Source: Spirochaetales bacterium (GTDB lineage: Bacteria > Spirochaetota > Spirochaetia > UBA9216). Taken from it: 64,000 nt of DNA. Shown here piece after piece: positions 1 through 10,028 of this stretch. The translations under genes were made by a program, and so were the position numbers. The notes under the pieces are model-generated. The model searched no databases and had not been told where the DNA came from. It saw nothing but the letters and a program-made list of their open reading frames with translations. The number at the start of each line of letters is the position of its first letter. Positions within the stretch are counted from its first letter, which is position 1. The stretch is taken from NCBI GenBank assembly GCA_016839055.1, contig JAEKNX010000008.1, positions 62,001 to 126,000 on the forward strand, written 5' to 3'.

Positions 1-218
1 TTGAAGTCTTATTAACACCTTTTAGTAAATGCTTCCTGCATAGTTAGTTGCCAAAATACTCCATATTGTTGCTTTGCAACAATATACGTCTCAAGTTGGA
101 ATTTCAGAAAGATTGGAGGAATTCCACCCTCCCGCCTGCTAATTAAAATGCATCAGAAATAGTTGACTCAAAACAAGGAGAGACATAAGATACCCCCTCA
201 ACATCAAGGAGATTACAG

Positions 219-1154
219 ATGCCGTCAGTTACCAGCCCACAGATAATAAATAAACTCCACAGCCTGCTGCCCATAGCAGCAATGGTACTTGCCATACTTT
301 TCTGGGGGCTTTCATTTGCAGGCATGCGCATTGTACTGCGCGAGCTAAGCCCGATGGTCGTAATGTGGTGCAGAATGATAAGCGCATTCATATTTATTCT
401 TCCGTTTATCAAAAAGCTGATTCCGGAAAATTACCAGAAGGGAGACTGGAAACTGCTTGTTCCAATGGTACTATTCCAGCCATGTCTTTATTTCTTTTTT
501 GAAACAAAGGCTCTTATGCTGACAACATCCACCCAGGCAGGGGTTATAGCCGCCGCGGTCCCTATTTTTGCGATAATCGGTTCATTGTTTTTCTTTAAAG
601 AAGTATTGAGCAGGGCTGCAATTGCAGGTCTTGCAATCTCAATTCTCGGGGTAGTCCTCCTGACAGTCAGTCAGGGCTCTAGTGAGGCTGCGCCGAATCC
701 GGTTCTGGGCAATCTGTTAGAACTCGCCGCTACAATATTTGCTACCGGCAATATCCTGATTATTAAAAAATTAAGCGGAAGATACCGCCCATTAACCTTA
801 ATAGCTATGCAAATTATTGCCGGAGTAATCTTCTTCACACCGGGATTCTTCCAGCTGATCAAAACAGATCCGGCCATATGGTCGCTTCAGCTGGTACTCA
901 TTCTGCTTTATCTGGGAGTTTTTGTCTCGCTGACAGCCTTTGCTCTGTACTATTGGACGATGACAAAACTGACGATTGCCAAGGCCTCTACATTTATCAA
1001 TCTCATACCGGTAGTTGTAATACTCACCGGCTGGATATTCTTAGGTGAATCACTGACACCCATCCAGCTGCTTGCGGCAACCGGAGTAATAATAGGTGTT
1101 ATGCTGAGCCAGAGGGCAGTCAGACAGAGCAAGATTCCAGAGCATCAAAAATAA
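219..1154 (+). CDS. DMT-superfamily (EamA) transporter
   Basis: Ten hydrophobic segments, EamA-like repeats (ILFWGLSFAGMRIVLRELSP; GVFVSLTAFALYYWTMTKLTIAKAS); AAGGAG upstream of ATG. Confidence 0.9.
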   Translation: MPSVTSPQIINKLHSLLPIAAMVLAILFWGLSFAGMRIVLRELSPMVVMWCRMISAFIFILPFIKKLIPENYQKGDWKLLVPMVLFQPCLYFFFETKALMLTTSTQAGVIAAAVPIFAIIGSLFFFKEVLSRAAIAGLAISILGVVLLTVSQGSSEAAPNPVLGNLLELAATIFATGNILIIKKLSGRYRPLTLIAMQIIAGVIFFTPGFFQLIKTDPAIWSLQLVLILLYLGVFVSLTAFALYYWTMTKLTIAKASTFINLIPVVVILTGWIFLGESLTPIQLLAATGVIIGVMLSQRAVRQSKIPEHQK

Positions 1155-1221
1155 AACCCTATGGACCATCAGCCTCATTAGGGCAATTATTAAGTTTGAC
1201 CTTTTAGTGCTTTAAAAACTC

Positions 1222-2211
1222 CTATAACTGAAAGAACAAGGGAACAAGAACAGGAACAAGAAGCGACAAGCCTGCTCCGCTTGTAATTGAGACGGGAACA
1301 GCCTCTGGCCCGCAGCATTTCTCGATGAGCGGTAGAGTAACATCCATACTAGTAGCGCCGGCGATGCCGATTCCGATGTGCGGAAAGCGGGTCCGGCTGA
1401 TTAGCGGAATTGTCAGCAGAGCGATTGTTTCCCGGAGAATATTCGAGACGAAGGCTGCCGAACCGAGAATCTGGTCGCCCATATCGGTTATAAGCACCCC
1501 CGAAAGCGAGTACCAGCCGAAACCTGAGGCTACAGCTGCGGCTTTTCCGGGTTCGATGCCGAATATCACGGCAGGGATGAGACTGCCGAGAAGAGAACCC
1601 AGAATTACGCCCGCCGGCAGATAAATTGTCTCGGGGCGCGCAAGCGAATCTTTCAGGTTTACGCTGTTTTTAACCATATCAATGCCTATACCGAACAGAA
1701 GAAACCGCAGCATCCAGGTAGAAACAGTTTCCCCGGTGAATCCGGGAATCTTTACAAACCATCCAACGGCAAATCCGCAAAGAACTATAAAAAACAGCTT
1801 GAGAGGCTCCCTGAGGTTGACAAGACTAGACTGGCCAACATTCTGTAATAGATACCCGTCATTCTGCTCCAGGCCGTTGTCTGCGCGGTCATCTTTGTCG
1901 GAGACGAACACGGTCATGGGCTTTCTCATAACCGAAAACCTTTGTGCGGCTGAATAGATAACTATAAGAACCAGGGCAGTACCCGCAGCAGTTGAGATAG
2001 CGAACACCAGCGACATGCTGCCAATTTCAAGAAGACGGTCAGCTCCGGTGCAAGAGGCGATCCGAAAACCCATAAAAAATAATAGAAGATATAGGGTCCA
2101 GGAAGACAACTTTGAAATAAGGGCGTTCTCCCGGATAAATCTGATCTGGCCTAGAGCCATACCTGCCGCGAGAAATATAAAAAGTGTAACTATAGAAAAA
2201 AAAGCTGCCAT
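1222..2211 (-). CDS. lysO: LysO/DUF340-type lysine exporter family membrane protein
   Basis: LysO-like N-terminus (SSWTLYLLLFFMGFRI) and C-terminal ASGFGWYSLSGVLITDMG...ETIALLTIPLI...GATSMDVTLPLIEKCCG. Confidence 0.8.
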   Translation of the reverse strand: MAAFFSIVTLFIFLAAGMALGQIRFIRENALISKLSSWTLYLLLFFMGFRIASCTGADRLLEIGSMSLVFAISTAAGTALVLIVIYSAAQRFSVMRKPMTVFVSDKDDRADNGLEQNDGYLLQNVGQSSLVNLREPLKLFFIVLCGFAVGWFVKIPGFTGETVSTWMLRFLLFGIGIDMVKNSVNLKDSLARPETIYLPAGVILGSLLGSLIPAVIFGIEPGKAAAVASGFGWYSLSGVLITDMGDQILGSAAFVSNILRETIALLTIPLISRTRFPHIGIGIAGATSMDVTLPLIEKCCGPEAVPVSITSGAGLSLLVPVLVPLFFQL

Positions 2212-2248
2212 TACACTTAGCTATACCTGATTCAATAAAAATTTTCAA
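2191..2248 (-). promoter_or_regulatory. Candidate leaderless promoter of lysO-like gene: TTGAAA-N17-TATAGC-N8-ATG
   Basis: -35 at 2248-2243, -10 at 2225-2220, start codon at 2211; no Shine-Dalgarno. Confidence 0.5.
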
Positions 2249-2352
2249 CACACTTCAGGCTATTTGCATTGCGGCCTATGCGCATAAGCAGAGCGGCGAC
2301 GTAACAGGCAGATCAGATAATCAATTTATACAGGGCCAAGATCATTTAAATC

Positions 2353-2390
2353 CTCCATATAAGACTGAAGATAGTCGATTTTATATGGAG
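2353..2390. repeat. Inverted repeat CTCCATATAA...TTATATGGAG with nested GACT/AGTC, just upstream of a TTGACA box
   Basis: Perfect 10-bp arms read directly; TTGACA at 2396-2401. Confidence 0.6.
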
Positions 2391-2465
2391 AATAATTGAC
2401 ATTATTCTTAATCTTGATATTCTTATTACTGACTCTACAAAAAACAACAGTTTAAGGGGAAAAAA

Positions 2466-3230
2466 ATGAAAAAATCATTATTAATTCTGATGGCAGTTCT
2501 GCTGCTTGTGGTAGGCGTATCATGTTCAAAGAAAGACGACACAACGGCAAAAGCCGCTGAAGAAGTTACAAAGCTTATCATCGCTTCAGACTGCACCTGG
2601 CCTCCTATGGAGTTTATAAATACCGACAAGAAAATAGTCGGATATGATATCGACTTCATCAAGGCTGTTGCAAAAGAAGGCGGATTTGAGGTTGAAATCA
2701 GAAACACCGCATGGGACGGAATTTTCGCAAGTCTCGGAAACGGTGAAAGCGACGCTGTCATTTCATCTGTAACAATCACAGAAGACAGAAAAAAAGAAAT
2801 GGATTTCTCACTGCCCTATATTAATGCAGGTCAGGTCCTCATCGTTTCAATAGACAGTTCATACAAGACTCTCGCTGACCTTGCCGGCAAGGAAGTAGGT
2901 GCCCAGATTGGCACAACAGGCGCTATAGAAATTGACAATTCGGACGCTACTCTTAAAACATATGATGAGCTCGGGTTCGCAATCGAAGATCTTGCCAACG
3001 GCAGAATCGAGGGAGTTGTGGCAGACACTCCGATAGCGGCGGACTACGTTCTTCAGAATGATAACTATAAAAGTTCTCTCATGATTGTAGGAGAGCCCTT
3101 TACCGATGAGTACTACGGAATCGCCGTTAAAAAAGGCAATTCAGAAGTTCTTGCCCTGATTAACAAAGGCGTCAAGGCCGTTCAGGACAAGGGTATCGAC
3201 AAAGAGCTGGAAGACAAGTGGCTGAGATAG
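2466..3230 (+). CDS. Amino-acid ABC transporter substrate-binding lipoprotein (SBP family 3)
   Basis: Lipobox-like VVGVSCSKK; VGYDIDFIKAVAKEGGFEVEIRNTAWDGIFASL. Confidence 0.95.
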   Translation: MKKSLLILMAVLLLVVGVSCSKKDDTTAKAAEEVTKLIIASDCTWPPMEFINTDKKIVGYDIDFIKAVAKEGGFEVEIRNTAWDGIFASLGNGESDAVISSVTITEDRKKEMDFSLPYINAGQVLIVSIDSSYKTLADLAGKEVGAQIGTTGAIEIDNSDATLKTYDELGFAIEDLANGRIEGVVADTPIAADYVLQNDNYKSSLMIVGEPFTDEYYGIAVKKGNSEVLALINKGVKAVQDKGIDKELEDKWLR

Positions 3231-4009
3231 ATAAAGTGCCAAGGATTGAAATTACAGACGGTGCTCTGATTCCAGACGATGCCGAGAAGTCAATCTTCTC
3301 GGCCTGGAATATTTCATTTTTCGGCGCACTCCTGATCCTTATTATCCTTCCGATAGCGTCTCCAGATCCATTTCTGGAGATCCTTCTTTTTGTCCCGGAC
3401 GGCGTTGTAACTACTTTTCAGGTCACGATTCTGTCCATTATTTTTTCACTTGTTGTCGGACTGTTCGCGGGCCTCGGAAGACTCTCACGAGTTAAGGTCG
3501 TCAATCGGATAGCCACGATCTATGTCGAGGTTGTACGCGGAATACCTCTGCTTGTGCAGCTTTTTTATATTTATTACGCCCTAGGAAAGGTCGTGCAGCT
3601 GCCGAGGCTTACCTCGGCGATAATTGCTATGACCTTCTGCTACGGCGCATATATGGGAGAAATCTTCCGTGCTGGTATTCAGTCTGTTCCCCAGGGGCAG
3701 ATGGAAGCTGCCCTGGCACTCGGCATGTCAAGAACACAGGCAATTTGGACTGTAATAATACCCCAGACATTCAGGATAATCCTGCCTCCTGTAGGTAACG
3801 AGTTTATTGCTCTTCTCAAGGATTCCTCTCTTGTATCAATTCTCGCCGTATCAGATCTCCTCAGAAGAGGACGGGAGTATGCGTCGACTTCTTTCCTGTA
3901 TTTTGAATCATATACCGTAGTTGCCCTGATATATCTGATAATTACATTATTTCTCTCGAAAATAGTTGCTAACATGGAAAAAAGGTTGAAATTACATGGC
4001 AGAGTATAG
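3218..4009 (+). CDS. Amino-acid ABC transporter permease
   Basis: HisM/GlnP-type permease ([42 protein letters not shown]); GTG start overlapping the SBP gene. Confidence 0.93.
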   Translation: MAEIDKVPRIEITDGALIPDDAEKSIFSAWNISFFGALLILIILPIASPDPFLEILLFVPDGVVTTFQVTILSIIFSLVVGLFAGLGRLSRVKVVNRIATIYVEVVRGIPLLVQLFYIYYALGKVVQLPRLTSAIIAMTFCYGAYMGEIFRAGIQSVPQGQMEAALALGMSRTQAIWTVIIPQTFRIILPPVGNEFIALLKDSSLVSILAVSDLLRRGREYASTSFLYFESYTVVALIYLIITLFLSKIVANMEKRLKLHGRV

Positions 4010-4730
4010 AATACAGATAAAGGATGCCTGCAAAAACTTCGGTGACGTGCAGGCACTCCGAAACGCAAACCTCAATATTGCCAAAGGTGAGGTTGTGCTC
4101 GTAATCGGTCCATCGGGAAGCGGCAAGAGCACAATGCTCAGATGCATAAATAAACTCGAAACCCTCTCATCAGGAAATATCTGGATTGATGACGATTGCG
4201 TGACAGATCCTAAATCAGATATCAGGAAGATTCGGGAGGATGTCGGGATGGTTTTTCAGAACTTCAACCTCTTCGCACATCTGACGGCGCTCAAGAATAT
4301 AACTCTCGCGCTTACCACAGTAAAAAAGACTCCTAAAGAAGAGGCAGAAGCCGCCGCTAAAAAACTTCTTGCCAGAGTCGGTCTTTCGGATAAGGAAAAC
4401 GTCTACCCCGGACAACTTTCAGGCGGCCAGCAGCAGAGGGTGGCAATAGCGCGCGCACTGGCAATGAATCCCCGGGTCATGCTCTTTGATGAACCCACAA
4501 GCGCCCTAGACCCTGAAATGATAAAAGAAGTACTCGATGTTATGCTTGATCTTGCAAAGGAAGGAATGACAATGATGGTCGTCTCTCATGAGATGGGATT
4601 TGCCAAGGCCGCGGCCGATAAGGTAGTCTTCATGGATGAAGGTGAAATAATCGAGACAGGGACTCCTCTTGAAGTCTTCAATTCGCCTAAAGAGGAAAGA
4701 ACAAAAACCTTCCTCCAGCATATTCTGTAG
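3996..4730 (+). CDS. Amino-acid ABC transporter ATP-binding protein
   Basis: Walker [10 protein letters not shown], signature [15 protein letters not shown], Walker [15 protein letters not shown]. Confidence 0.97.
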   Translation: MAEYRIQIKDACKNFGDVQALRNANLNIAKGEVVLVIGPSGSGKSTMLRCINKLETLSSGNIWIDDDCVTDPKSDIRKIREDVGMVFQNFNLFAHLTALKNITLALTTVKKTPKEEAEAAAKKLLARVGLSDKENVYPGQLSGGQQQRVAIARALAMNPRVMLFDEPTSALDPEMIKEVLDVMLDLAKEGMTMMVVSHEMGFAKAAADKVVFMDEGEIIETGTPLEVFNSPKEERTKTFLQHIL

Positions 4731-4738
4731 GCTCCGGT

Positions 4739-6382
4739 TTGAGAATAAAGAATCTGATAAAAAAAGCGGCTGCAATTCTGTTTTTATACTCCTTCTTTCT
4801 GCCTGCCGCCTTTGCGGACGATGGGGGGAATACTGGAAGTATTTTAAAAGTAGGCTATACAAACGGAAGGGTGCAGCTTGATCCGGCCCATTCTTTCACG
4901 ACCACCGAAGCCCAGCTATATACCGCAATCTATGAGGGACTGGTAGGCTATCATCCGCTGACCCTCGAGCCGGTTCCGGCCGCAGCCTCCAGGTGGATAA
5001 TCTCTCCGGACGGGAAAACATACAGCTTTTTCCTCCGGCCCGAAGGACGCTACTGGAATGGTGATCATGTAACAGCCGCTCACTTCAGAGACGCCTGGAT
5101 GAGAATCCTTAACCCGGAAGAAAATGCCGAGTACTCCTTCATGTTCGATATAATTGAAGGTGCCCGGGCATTCCGGAGCGGGGAGACGCTCGACCCCGCC
5201 GACGTCGGAATCAGGGTTATTTCACCCCTTATTATCGAAATAAAGCTGAATGAGCCCGCAGATTACTTTCTAAAACTTCTATGTCATCATTCATTTTCGC
5301 CGGTGAATCCTGAAAATCTGAAGAATGGTCACTGGAAAAAGGGGCCTTCAGCCGTCGGAAACGGGCCGTTCTATATAATGGAACGCACAGAACAGCAGCT
5401 GAAACTCAGGCGTAACGTGCTTTACTGGGACAGGGAGCACGTGAGACTTTCGGAGATTCATCTTCTATTTAACGATGACGCCGAGGAGGCTGCTTCGCTT
5501 CTAAACAGCGGAGAAGTACATTGGGCGGCTTCAGGAATCTACCTGTCGATGGTTGATAATCCTGAAAACATCGTAACAAACCCGCTTTTTGGAACAACTT
5601 ATTTCTTCTTTAACACCACAGGAGACGCCGCGCTAAAAATACCTGAGGTCAGGCGGGGTCTAAGCCTCATTCTCCCATGGGAAAATATAAGGACAACCTC
5701 AAATTTCTTTATTCCATCCTCCACCCTCGTTCCCGGAATACCGGGATACCCTGAAATAGAAGGGATTACAAAAAGAGACATGAGACAGGCACTCAGTCTT
5801 CTTCATGAAGCAGGCTACACGAAGGGCCGCGGCCTAGCTCCCATAGTCATCATGATTCCAGAAAGCCGCGACAGCATGTTCATCGCAAGCCTCATGAAAC
5901 AGGAATGGGAGAAATTTCTCGATATCAAGGTTGAAATAGTTACTTCGGACTTTGATAATTATTACAATAAACTCAAAGAACCGGGCTACTCACTTGGAAC
6001 AACTACCTGGATAGGTGATTATGCCGACCCGCTGACCTTTCTTCAGATGTGGACAGCCGACAGTAATCTGAATGATTCAGGACACGATGATCTTATTTAC
6101 GACAAACTGCTTGAGGAAGCAATAAAAGAACAGCCGAAAGAACGATACCGGATAATGGCAGAGGCCGAAAAAAGGCTACTTGACGGAGCGCTCGTCCTTC
6201 CGATTGAAAACTATCCAGCTTTCAATGCGGTGAATATCGCGGTGCTGAAAGGATGGTATCCTAACGTTCTGGATATCCACCCGTTCAAATATTTAAATCT
6301 GCTTGTCCCGAAGCTCCCCGATGGACTGGCCATCTCCGACAGCCCCTCCGCCATGACAGTATTTTGGCCGGATAAACTATAA
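4739..6382 (+). CDS. Oligopeptide ABC transporter substrate-binding protein (OppA-like, SBP family 5)
   Basis: Signal peptide; EPVPAAASRWIISPDGKTYSFFLRPEGRYWNGDHVTAAHFRDAW; TTG start. Confidence 0.92.
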   Translation: MRIKNLIKKAAAILFLYSFFLPAAFADDGGNTGSILKVGYTNGRVQLDPAHSFTTTEAQLYTAIYEGLVGYHPLTLEPVPAAASRWIISPDGKTYSFFLRPEGRYWNGDHVTAAHFRDAWMRILNPEENAEYSFMFDIIEGARAFRSGETLDPADVGIRVISPLIIEIKLNEPADYFLKLLCHHSFSPVNPENLKNGHWKKGPSAVGNGPFYIMERTEQQLKLRRNVLYWDREHVRLSEIHLLFNDDAEEAASLLNSGEVHWAASGIYLSMVDNPENIVTNPLFGTTYFFFNTTGDAALKIPEVRRGLSLILPWENIRTTSNFFIPSSTLVPGIPGYPEIEGITKRDMRQALSLLHEAGYTKGRGLAPIVIMIPESRDSMFIASLMKQEWEKFLDIKVEIVTSDFDNYYNKLKEPGYSLGTTTWIGDYADPLTFLQMWTADSNLNDSGHDDLIYDKLLEEAIKEQPKERYRIMAEAEKRLLDGALVLPIENYPAFNAVNIAVLKGWYPNVLDIHPFKYLNLLVPKLPDGLAISDSPSAMTVFWPDKL

Positions 6383-7489
6383 AAGATCTCCTGAGGGCGT
6401 ATAAGTTATTCCGAATACGTCCGCAACACTTTTGTATACACAGAAACCCTTATAGGTGTTTAGACCCTTTCGTATTGCTTCAGATTCACGCACAGCGCCT
6501 TCAAGCCCTTTGCCGGCAATCTTGAGCCCGTAGGAGAGAGTCGCTCCCGTCAGGGCCAAAGTGGATGTCAGGGAGACTGCCCCCGGCATGTTCGCTACAC
6601 AGTAATGAATAATTCCATCAACCATAAAAATAGGGTCATCATGAGTTGTTGGATGCGTGGTTTCAATGCATCCGCCCTGATCAACCGCAACATCGACGAT
6701 GACGGCTCCCGGTTTCATCAGTTTCAGGTGCTCTCTCTTTATAAGATGAGGCGCACGGGCTCCCGGAATCAGGACTCCGCCGATTACAAGATCACTCTCT
6801 TTCAGTACGAGCTCGATATTCTCCTCATTACTATAGAGTGTCGTTATTCTTGATTCAAATATATCATCTAAATACCCTAGTCGTTTAGCGCTGATATCAA
6901 GGACTGTAACATCGGCGCCAAGTCCTATTGCCATCTTTGCCGCATTGGTTCCGACAACACCGCCGCCGAGAATTGCAACCTTTCCTCTAGGAACTCCCGG
7001 CACTCCGCCGAGAAGGACTCCACGGCCGCCGTACGGCTTCTCTAGGTATTTTGCACCTTCCTGTACCGACAGTCTGCCTGCGATCTCGCTCATCGGAGTA
7101 AGACAAGGAAGAGAGCGATCTGCCTCCTCAATTGTTTCATAGGCAACGGCCTTTACCTTCTTTTCCATCAGCGCCCGCGTAAGCGGTTCTTCGGCAGCAA
7201 GATGAAGGTAGGTGTATAAAATCTGATCTTCATGGAAAAGATCATATTCTTCAGCCTGCGGCTCCTTGACCTTTATAATCATCTCACACTCATCAAACAA
7301 CTTTTTCTTGTCGGCTTCGATTACCGCTCCGGCATTGATATAAGCCTGATCAGTAAAGCCCGCATTAACTCCAGCATCTTTCTCGATAATGATCTGATGG
7401 CCTTCATTAATGTATGCTCTTGCATTAGCTGGTGTCAGACCAACCCTGTATTCATGCTTTTTTATTTCTTTTGCAACTCCAATTTTCAT
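6377..7489 (-). CDS. ald: Alanine dehydrogenase
   Basis: MKIGVAKEIKKHEYRVGLTPANARAYINEGH; GGGVVGTNAAKMAIGLGADVTVLD; SD GGAGG. Confidence 0.97.
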   Translation of the reverse strand: MKIGVAKEIKKHEYRVGLTPANARAYINEGHQIIIEKDAGVNAGFTDQAYINAGAVIEADKKKLFDECEMIIKVKEPQAEEYDLFHEDQILYTYLHLAAEEPLTRALMEKKVKAVAYETIEEADRSLPCLTPMSEIAGRLSVQEGAKYLEKPYGGRGVLLGGVPGVPRGKVAILGGGVVGTNAAKMAIGLGADVTVLDISAKRLGYLDDIFESRITTLYSNEENIELVLKESDLVIGGVLIPGARAPHLIKREHLKLMKPGAVIVDVAVDQGGCIETTHPTTHDDPIFMVDGIIHYCVANMPGAVSLTSTLALTGATLSYGLKIAGKGLEGAVRESEAIRKGLNTYKGFCVYKSVADVFGITYTPSGDLL

Positions 7490-7596
7490 GTTTCCCTCCG
7501 TATTGCGTAGTAATTAACTAATATTAATCCATATTCGTATTATGTCAAGCATTTACTACGTTTTATGCGTTTTAACAACTCTAATCGAGGCATATA

Positions 7597-7633
7597 TTTA
7601 CTATCATTTCCAAATAGTCTATAATAGACGATA
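7597..7633 (+). promoter_or_regulatory. Candidate leaderless carD promoter: TTTACT-N17-TATAAT-N7-ATG
   Basis: -35 7597-7602, -10 7620-7625, ATG 7633; no Shine-Dalgarno. Confidence 0.65.
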
Positions 7634-8145
7634 TGGCCACTAGTAATATCAAATTAACGACCTTCAAGGTCAATCAGGAAATTGTATACCCTCTTCAGGG
7701 TGTAGGAAAAGTTATAACTATTGAGAACAAGGAATTCAAGGGTGAAGAGGTTCTCTACTACATCATCTACCTCGAAGTATCGGATATGACCATCATGGTT
7801 CCTACCGATAAGGCAGAAGGCCTGGGCATCAGGGCAATCGTCAGTAAAGATGAATCAAAAAAAGCCCTCAAACTGATCTCAGAAGATTATGAACCGATAA
7901 CGGCTGACTGGAAAATGCGTTACCAGATGAACCTCGATCTGCTCAAAAGCGGTAGTGTTACCGATATCGCGACAGTTGTACGAACCTTATATCACCGTAG
8001 TAAGGTTAAAGAATTACCCATCCTCGAACGCAAACTTTTTGACAGCGCCCTCAAGCTGCTTGTTGATGAAGTTTCTTTCTCACTTGGGAAAACCAAGGCT
8101 GAGGTGGAACAGCTTATCTTCAGTAGATTAGAAATAGAAGAATGA
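7633..8145 (+). CDS. carD: CarD/CdnL-type RNA polymerase-binding transcription regulator
   Basis: FKVNQEIVYPLQGVGKVITIENKEF...YYIIYLEVSDMTIMVPTDKAEGLGIR. Confidence 0.95.
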   Translation: MATSNIKLTTFKVNQEIVYPLQGVGKVITIENKEFKGEEVLYYIIYLEVSDMTIMVPTDKAEGLGIRAIVSKDESKKALKLISEDYEPITADWKMRYQMNLDLLKSGSVTDIATVVRTLYHRSKVKELPILERKLFDSALKLLVDEVSFSLGKTKAEVEQLIFSRLEIEE

Positions 8146-8879
8146 CCCCTGAAAACTCTTTCACACCTCCTCTCGCTTTTCTTGTTACCGCAGCAGGTTC
8201 CGGGAAAAGGATGGGAGGCGGAGTAAAGAAAGAGTTCAGGAAAATCGGAAACAGATCCGTTCTGGAGACAACCGTATTATCGATGATCGAAGCCTCTGTC
8301 TTTAGCTACGGACTCATCACCTGTCCTTTCGGACAAATCAATCAGACACAACAAATCCTTTCATCCCTTACCGGCAAACTCAACAAGCACAAAATAAAAA
8401 TAGAGTTCTGCCACGGCGGCGGTGAAAGACAGGAATCCGTCTTTCTTGGACTCAAACACATCGAGGAAAACCTACCTTCAATGCTCGAGCGCGGAATTAT
8501 CCTTATTCATGACGGTGCAAGACCCTGGGCAAGCCCCGCGCTCATCCGGAAGGTTGCAGAAGGAAGCATCACCCACCGTGCATGCGCTCCGGTTACCCCA
8601 TCGATCGACGCGATGAAGCAGATTTCCAATGACGGAATTATTACCGCCCATCTTCCTCGAAAAGAAACCGTGGGCGTCCAGACCCCGCAGGGATTCATCT
8701 TCTCTGATATTCTCAGAGCCCACCAGAGTGCCTCCCGTGACGGCAGGCGTTATATCGATGACACTGAAATCTTCAGCCGCTATATCGGCGACGTACATAC
8801 CATTGCAGGCGAAAGCGCAAATAAGAAGATCACTTTCGCTGAGGACATCAATGCGGCAAAACTGGAGATCAGCAGGTGA
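8142..8879 (+). CDS. ispD: 2-C-methyl-D-erythritol 4-phosphate cytidylyltransferase
   Basis: LVTAAGSGKRMGGGVKKEF; LIHDGARPWASPALI; HLPRKETVGVQTPQGF. Confidence 0.96.
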   Translation: MTPENSFTPPLAFLVTAAGSGKRMGGGVKKEFRKIGNRSVLETTVLSMIEASVFSYGLITCPFGQINQTQQILSSLTGKLNKHKIKIEFCHGGGERQESVFLGLKHIEENLPSMLERGIILIHDGARPWASPALIRKVAEGSITHRACAPVTPSIDAMKQISNDGIITAHLPRKETVGVQTPQGFIFSDILRAHQSASRDGRRYIDDTEIFSRYIGDVHTIAGESANKKITFAEDINAAKLEISR

Positions 8880-9358
8880 GGATTGGACAAGGCAGAGATC
8901 TGCACCGGCTCGAGGAAGGCCGAAGGCTAATCCTCGGCGGCATAGAAATTCCGTTTACAAAGGGATGTGTTGCCCATTCAGACGGTGATGTCCTCGTACA
9001 CGCGGTCATAGACGCAATCTTCGGTGCGGCAGCCTTGGGAGATATAGGTTCACATTTCCCCGACACCGATCCCGCATACAGGGGAGCCGACAGTATGGAT
9101 CTTCTCGCTAAGGCTGTCAGGCTTCTAAATGCTGAGGGTTACCGCCTTGTTAATGTTGATTCCACCGTTACCCTCGAAAAGCCTAAGCTCAGAGCATTCA
9201 TTGAACCCATAAGAATAAGTCTTGCCAGAGTACTGAGAATAGAGCCGGGCTCTGTATCGGTAAAGGCCAAGACGAATGAAGGACTCGATGCCGCAGGGCG
9301 CGGAGAAGCCGTAGAAGCCCAGGCTGTAGTCCTGATTAAAAAACACAGAAACAGATAA
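8876..9358 (+). CDS. ispF: 2-C-methyl-D-erythritol 2,4-cyclodiphosphate synthase
   Basis: RIGQGRDLHRLEEGRRLILGGIEIPFTKGCVAHSDGDVLVHAVIDAIFGAAALGDIG. Confidence 0.97.
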   Translation: MRIGQGRDLHRLEEGRRLILGGIEIPFTKGCVAHSDGDVLVHAVIDAIFGAAALGDIGSHFPDTDPAYRGADSMDLLAKAVRLLNAEGYRLVNVDSTVTLEKPKLRAFIEPIRISLARVLRIEPGSVSVKAKTNEGLDAAGRGEAVEAQAVVLIKKHRNR

Positions 9359-10020
9359 TGAACCCCAAAAAAATCAAGTGGGAAGAAATATTTACCGGTC
9401 TTGAAATTTTTATGAAAAACCAAGCCAAACCTTCAATTTCATTAATAGCTGAGATCAATAATGATCCGTACAGAGTTCTGTTTTCAACAATTATTTCACT
9501 TAGAACAAGAGATGAAGTGACAATTACAGCTTCCAGTAGGTTATTTGAAGCAGCACCGAATCTGGAGAGTCTTGCAAAACTCACGGAGGAGAATGTTGCA
9601 CAGCTAATTTACCCGGCCGCCTTCTACCGCAACAAGTCAGCAAGTATATTGAAGTGCGCTGCTATCCTGCAGGCTGAATACAACGGAAAGGTTCCCGGCG
9701 ACAGAGAGCTGCTTCTCAAACTTCCCGGAGTCGGACGCAAGACGGCAAATCTCACTCTGAACCTTGGATTCGGAGTAAATGCAATCTGCGTAGATACTCA
9801 TGTTCACCGGATATCAAACAGAATGGGATGGGTCACCACAGGAGCTCCAGAGGCAACAGAGGCGGCCCTCGAAATCATACTACCTGAGAATTACTGGATC
9901 CCGCTTAACGAAATGCTGGTAAGTTACGGGCAAAAAATATGCACCCCGCTCTCACCCCGCTGTTCTATCTGCGGGGTGACGAAACACTGCCGGCGCATAG
10001 GAGTAGAGCGGAGCCGCTGA
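9358..10020 (+). CDS. nth: Endonuclease III (HhH-GPD, 4Fe-4S)
   Basis: LPGVGRKTANLTLNLGF...VDTHVHRISNRMGW; C-terminal Cys cluster CTPLSPRCSICGVTKHC. Confidence 0.95.
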   Translation: MNPKKIKWEEIFTGLEIFMKNQAKPSISLIAEINNDPYRVLFSTIISLRTRDEVTITASSRLFEAAPNLESLAKLTEENVAQLIYPAAFYRNKSASILKCAAILQAEYNGKVPGDRELLLKLPGVGRKTANLTLNLGFGVNAICVDTHVHRISNRMGWVTTGAPEATEAALEIILPENYWIPLNEMLVSYGQKICTPLSPRCSICGVTKHCRRIGVERSR

Positions 10021-10028
10021 CGGAAAGA

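Noticed and set aside
2271-2340. Lysine or other riboswitch near the lysO/amino-acid ABC intergenic region
   Set aside because: No match to a riboswitch core that I can recognise; only simple palindromes seen
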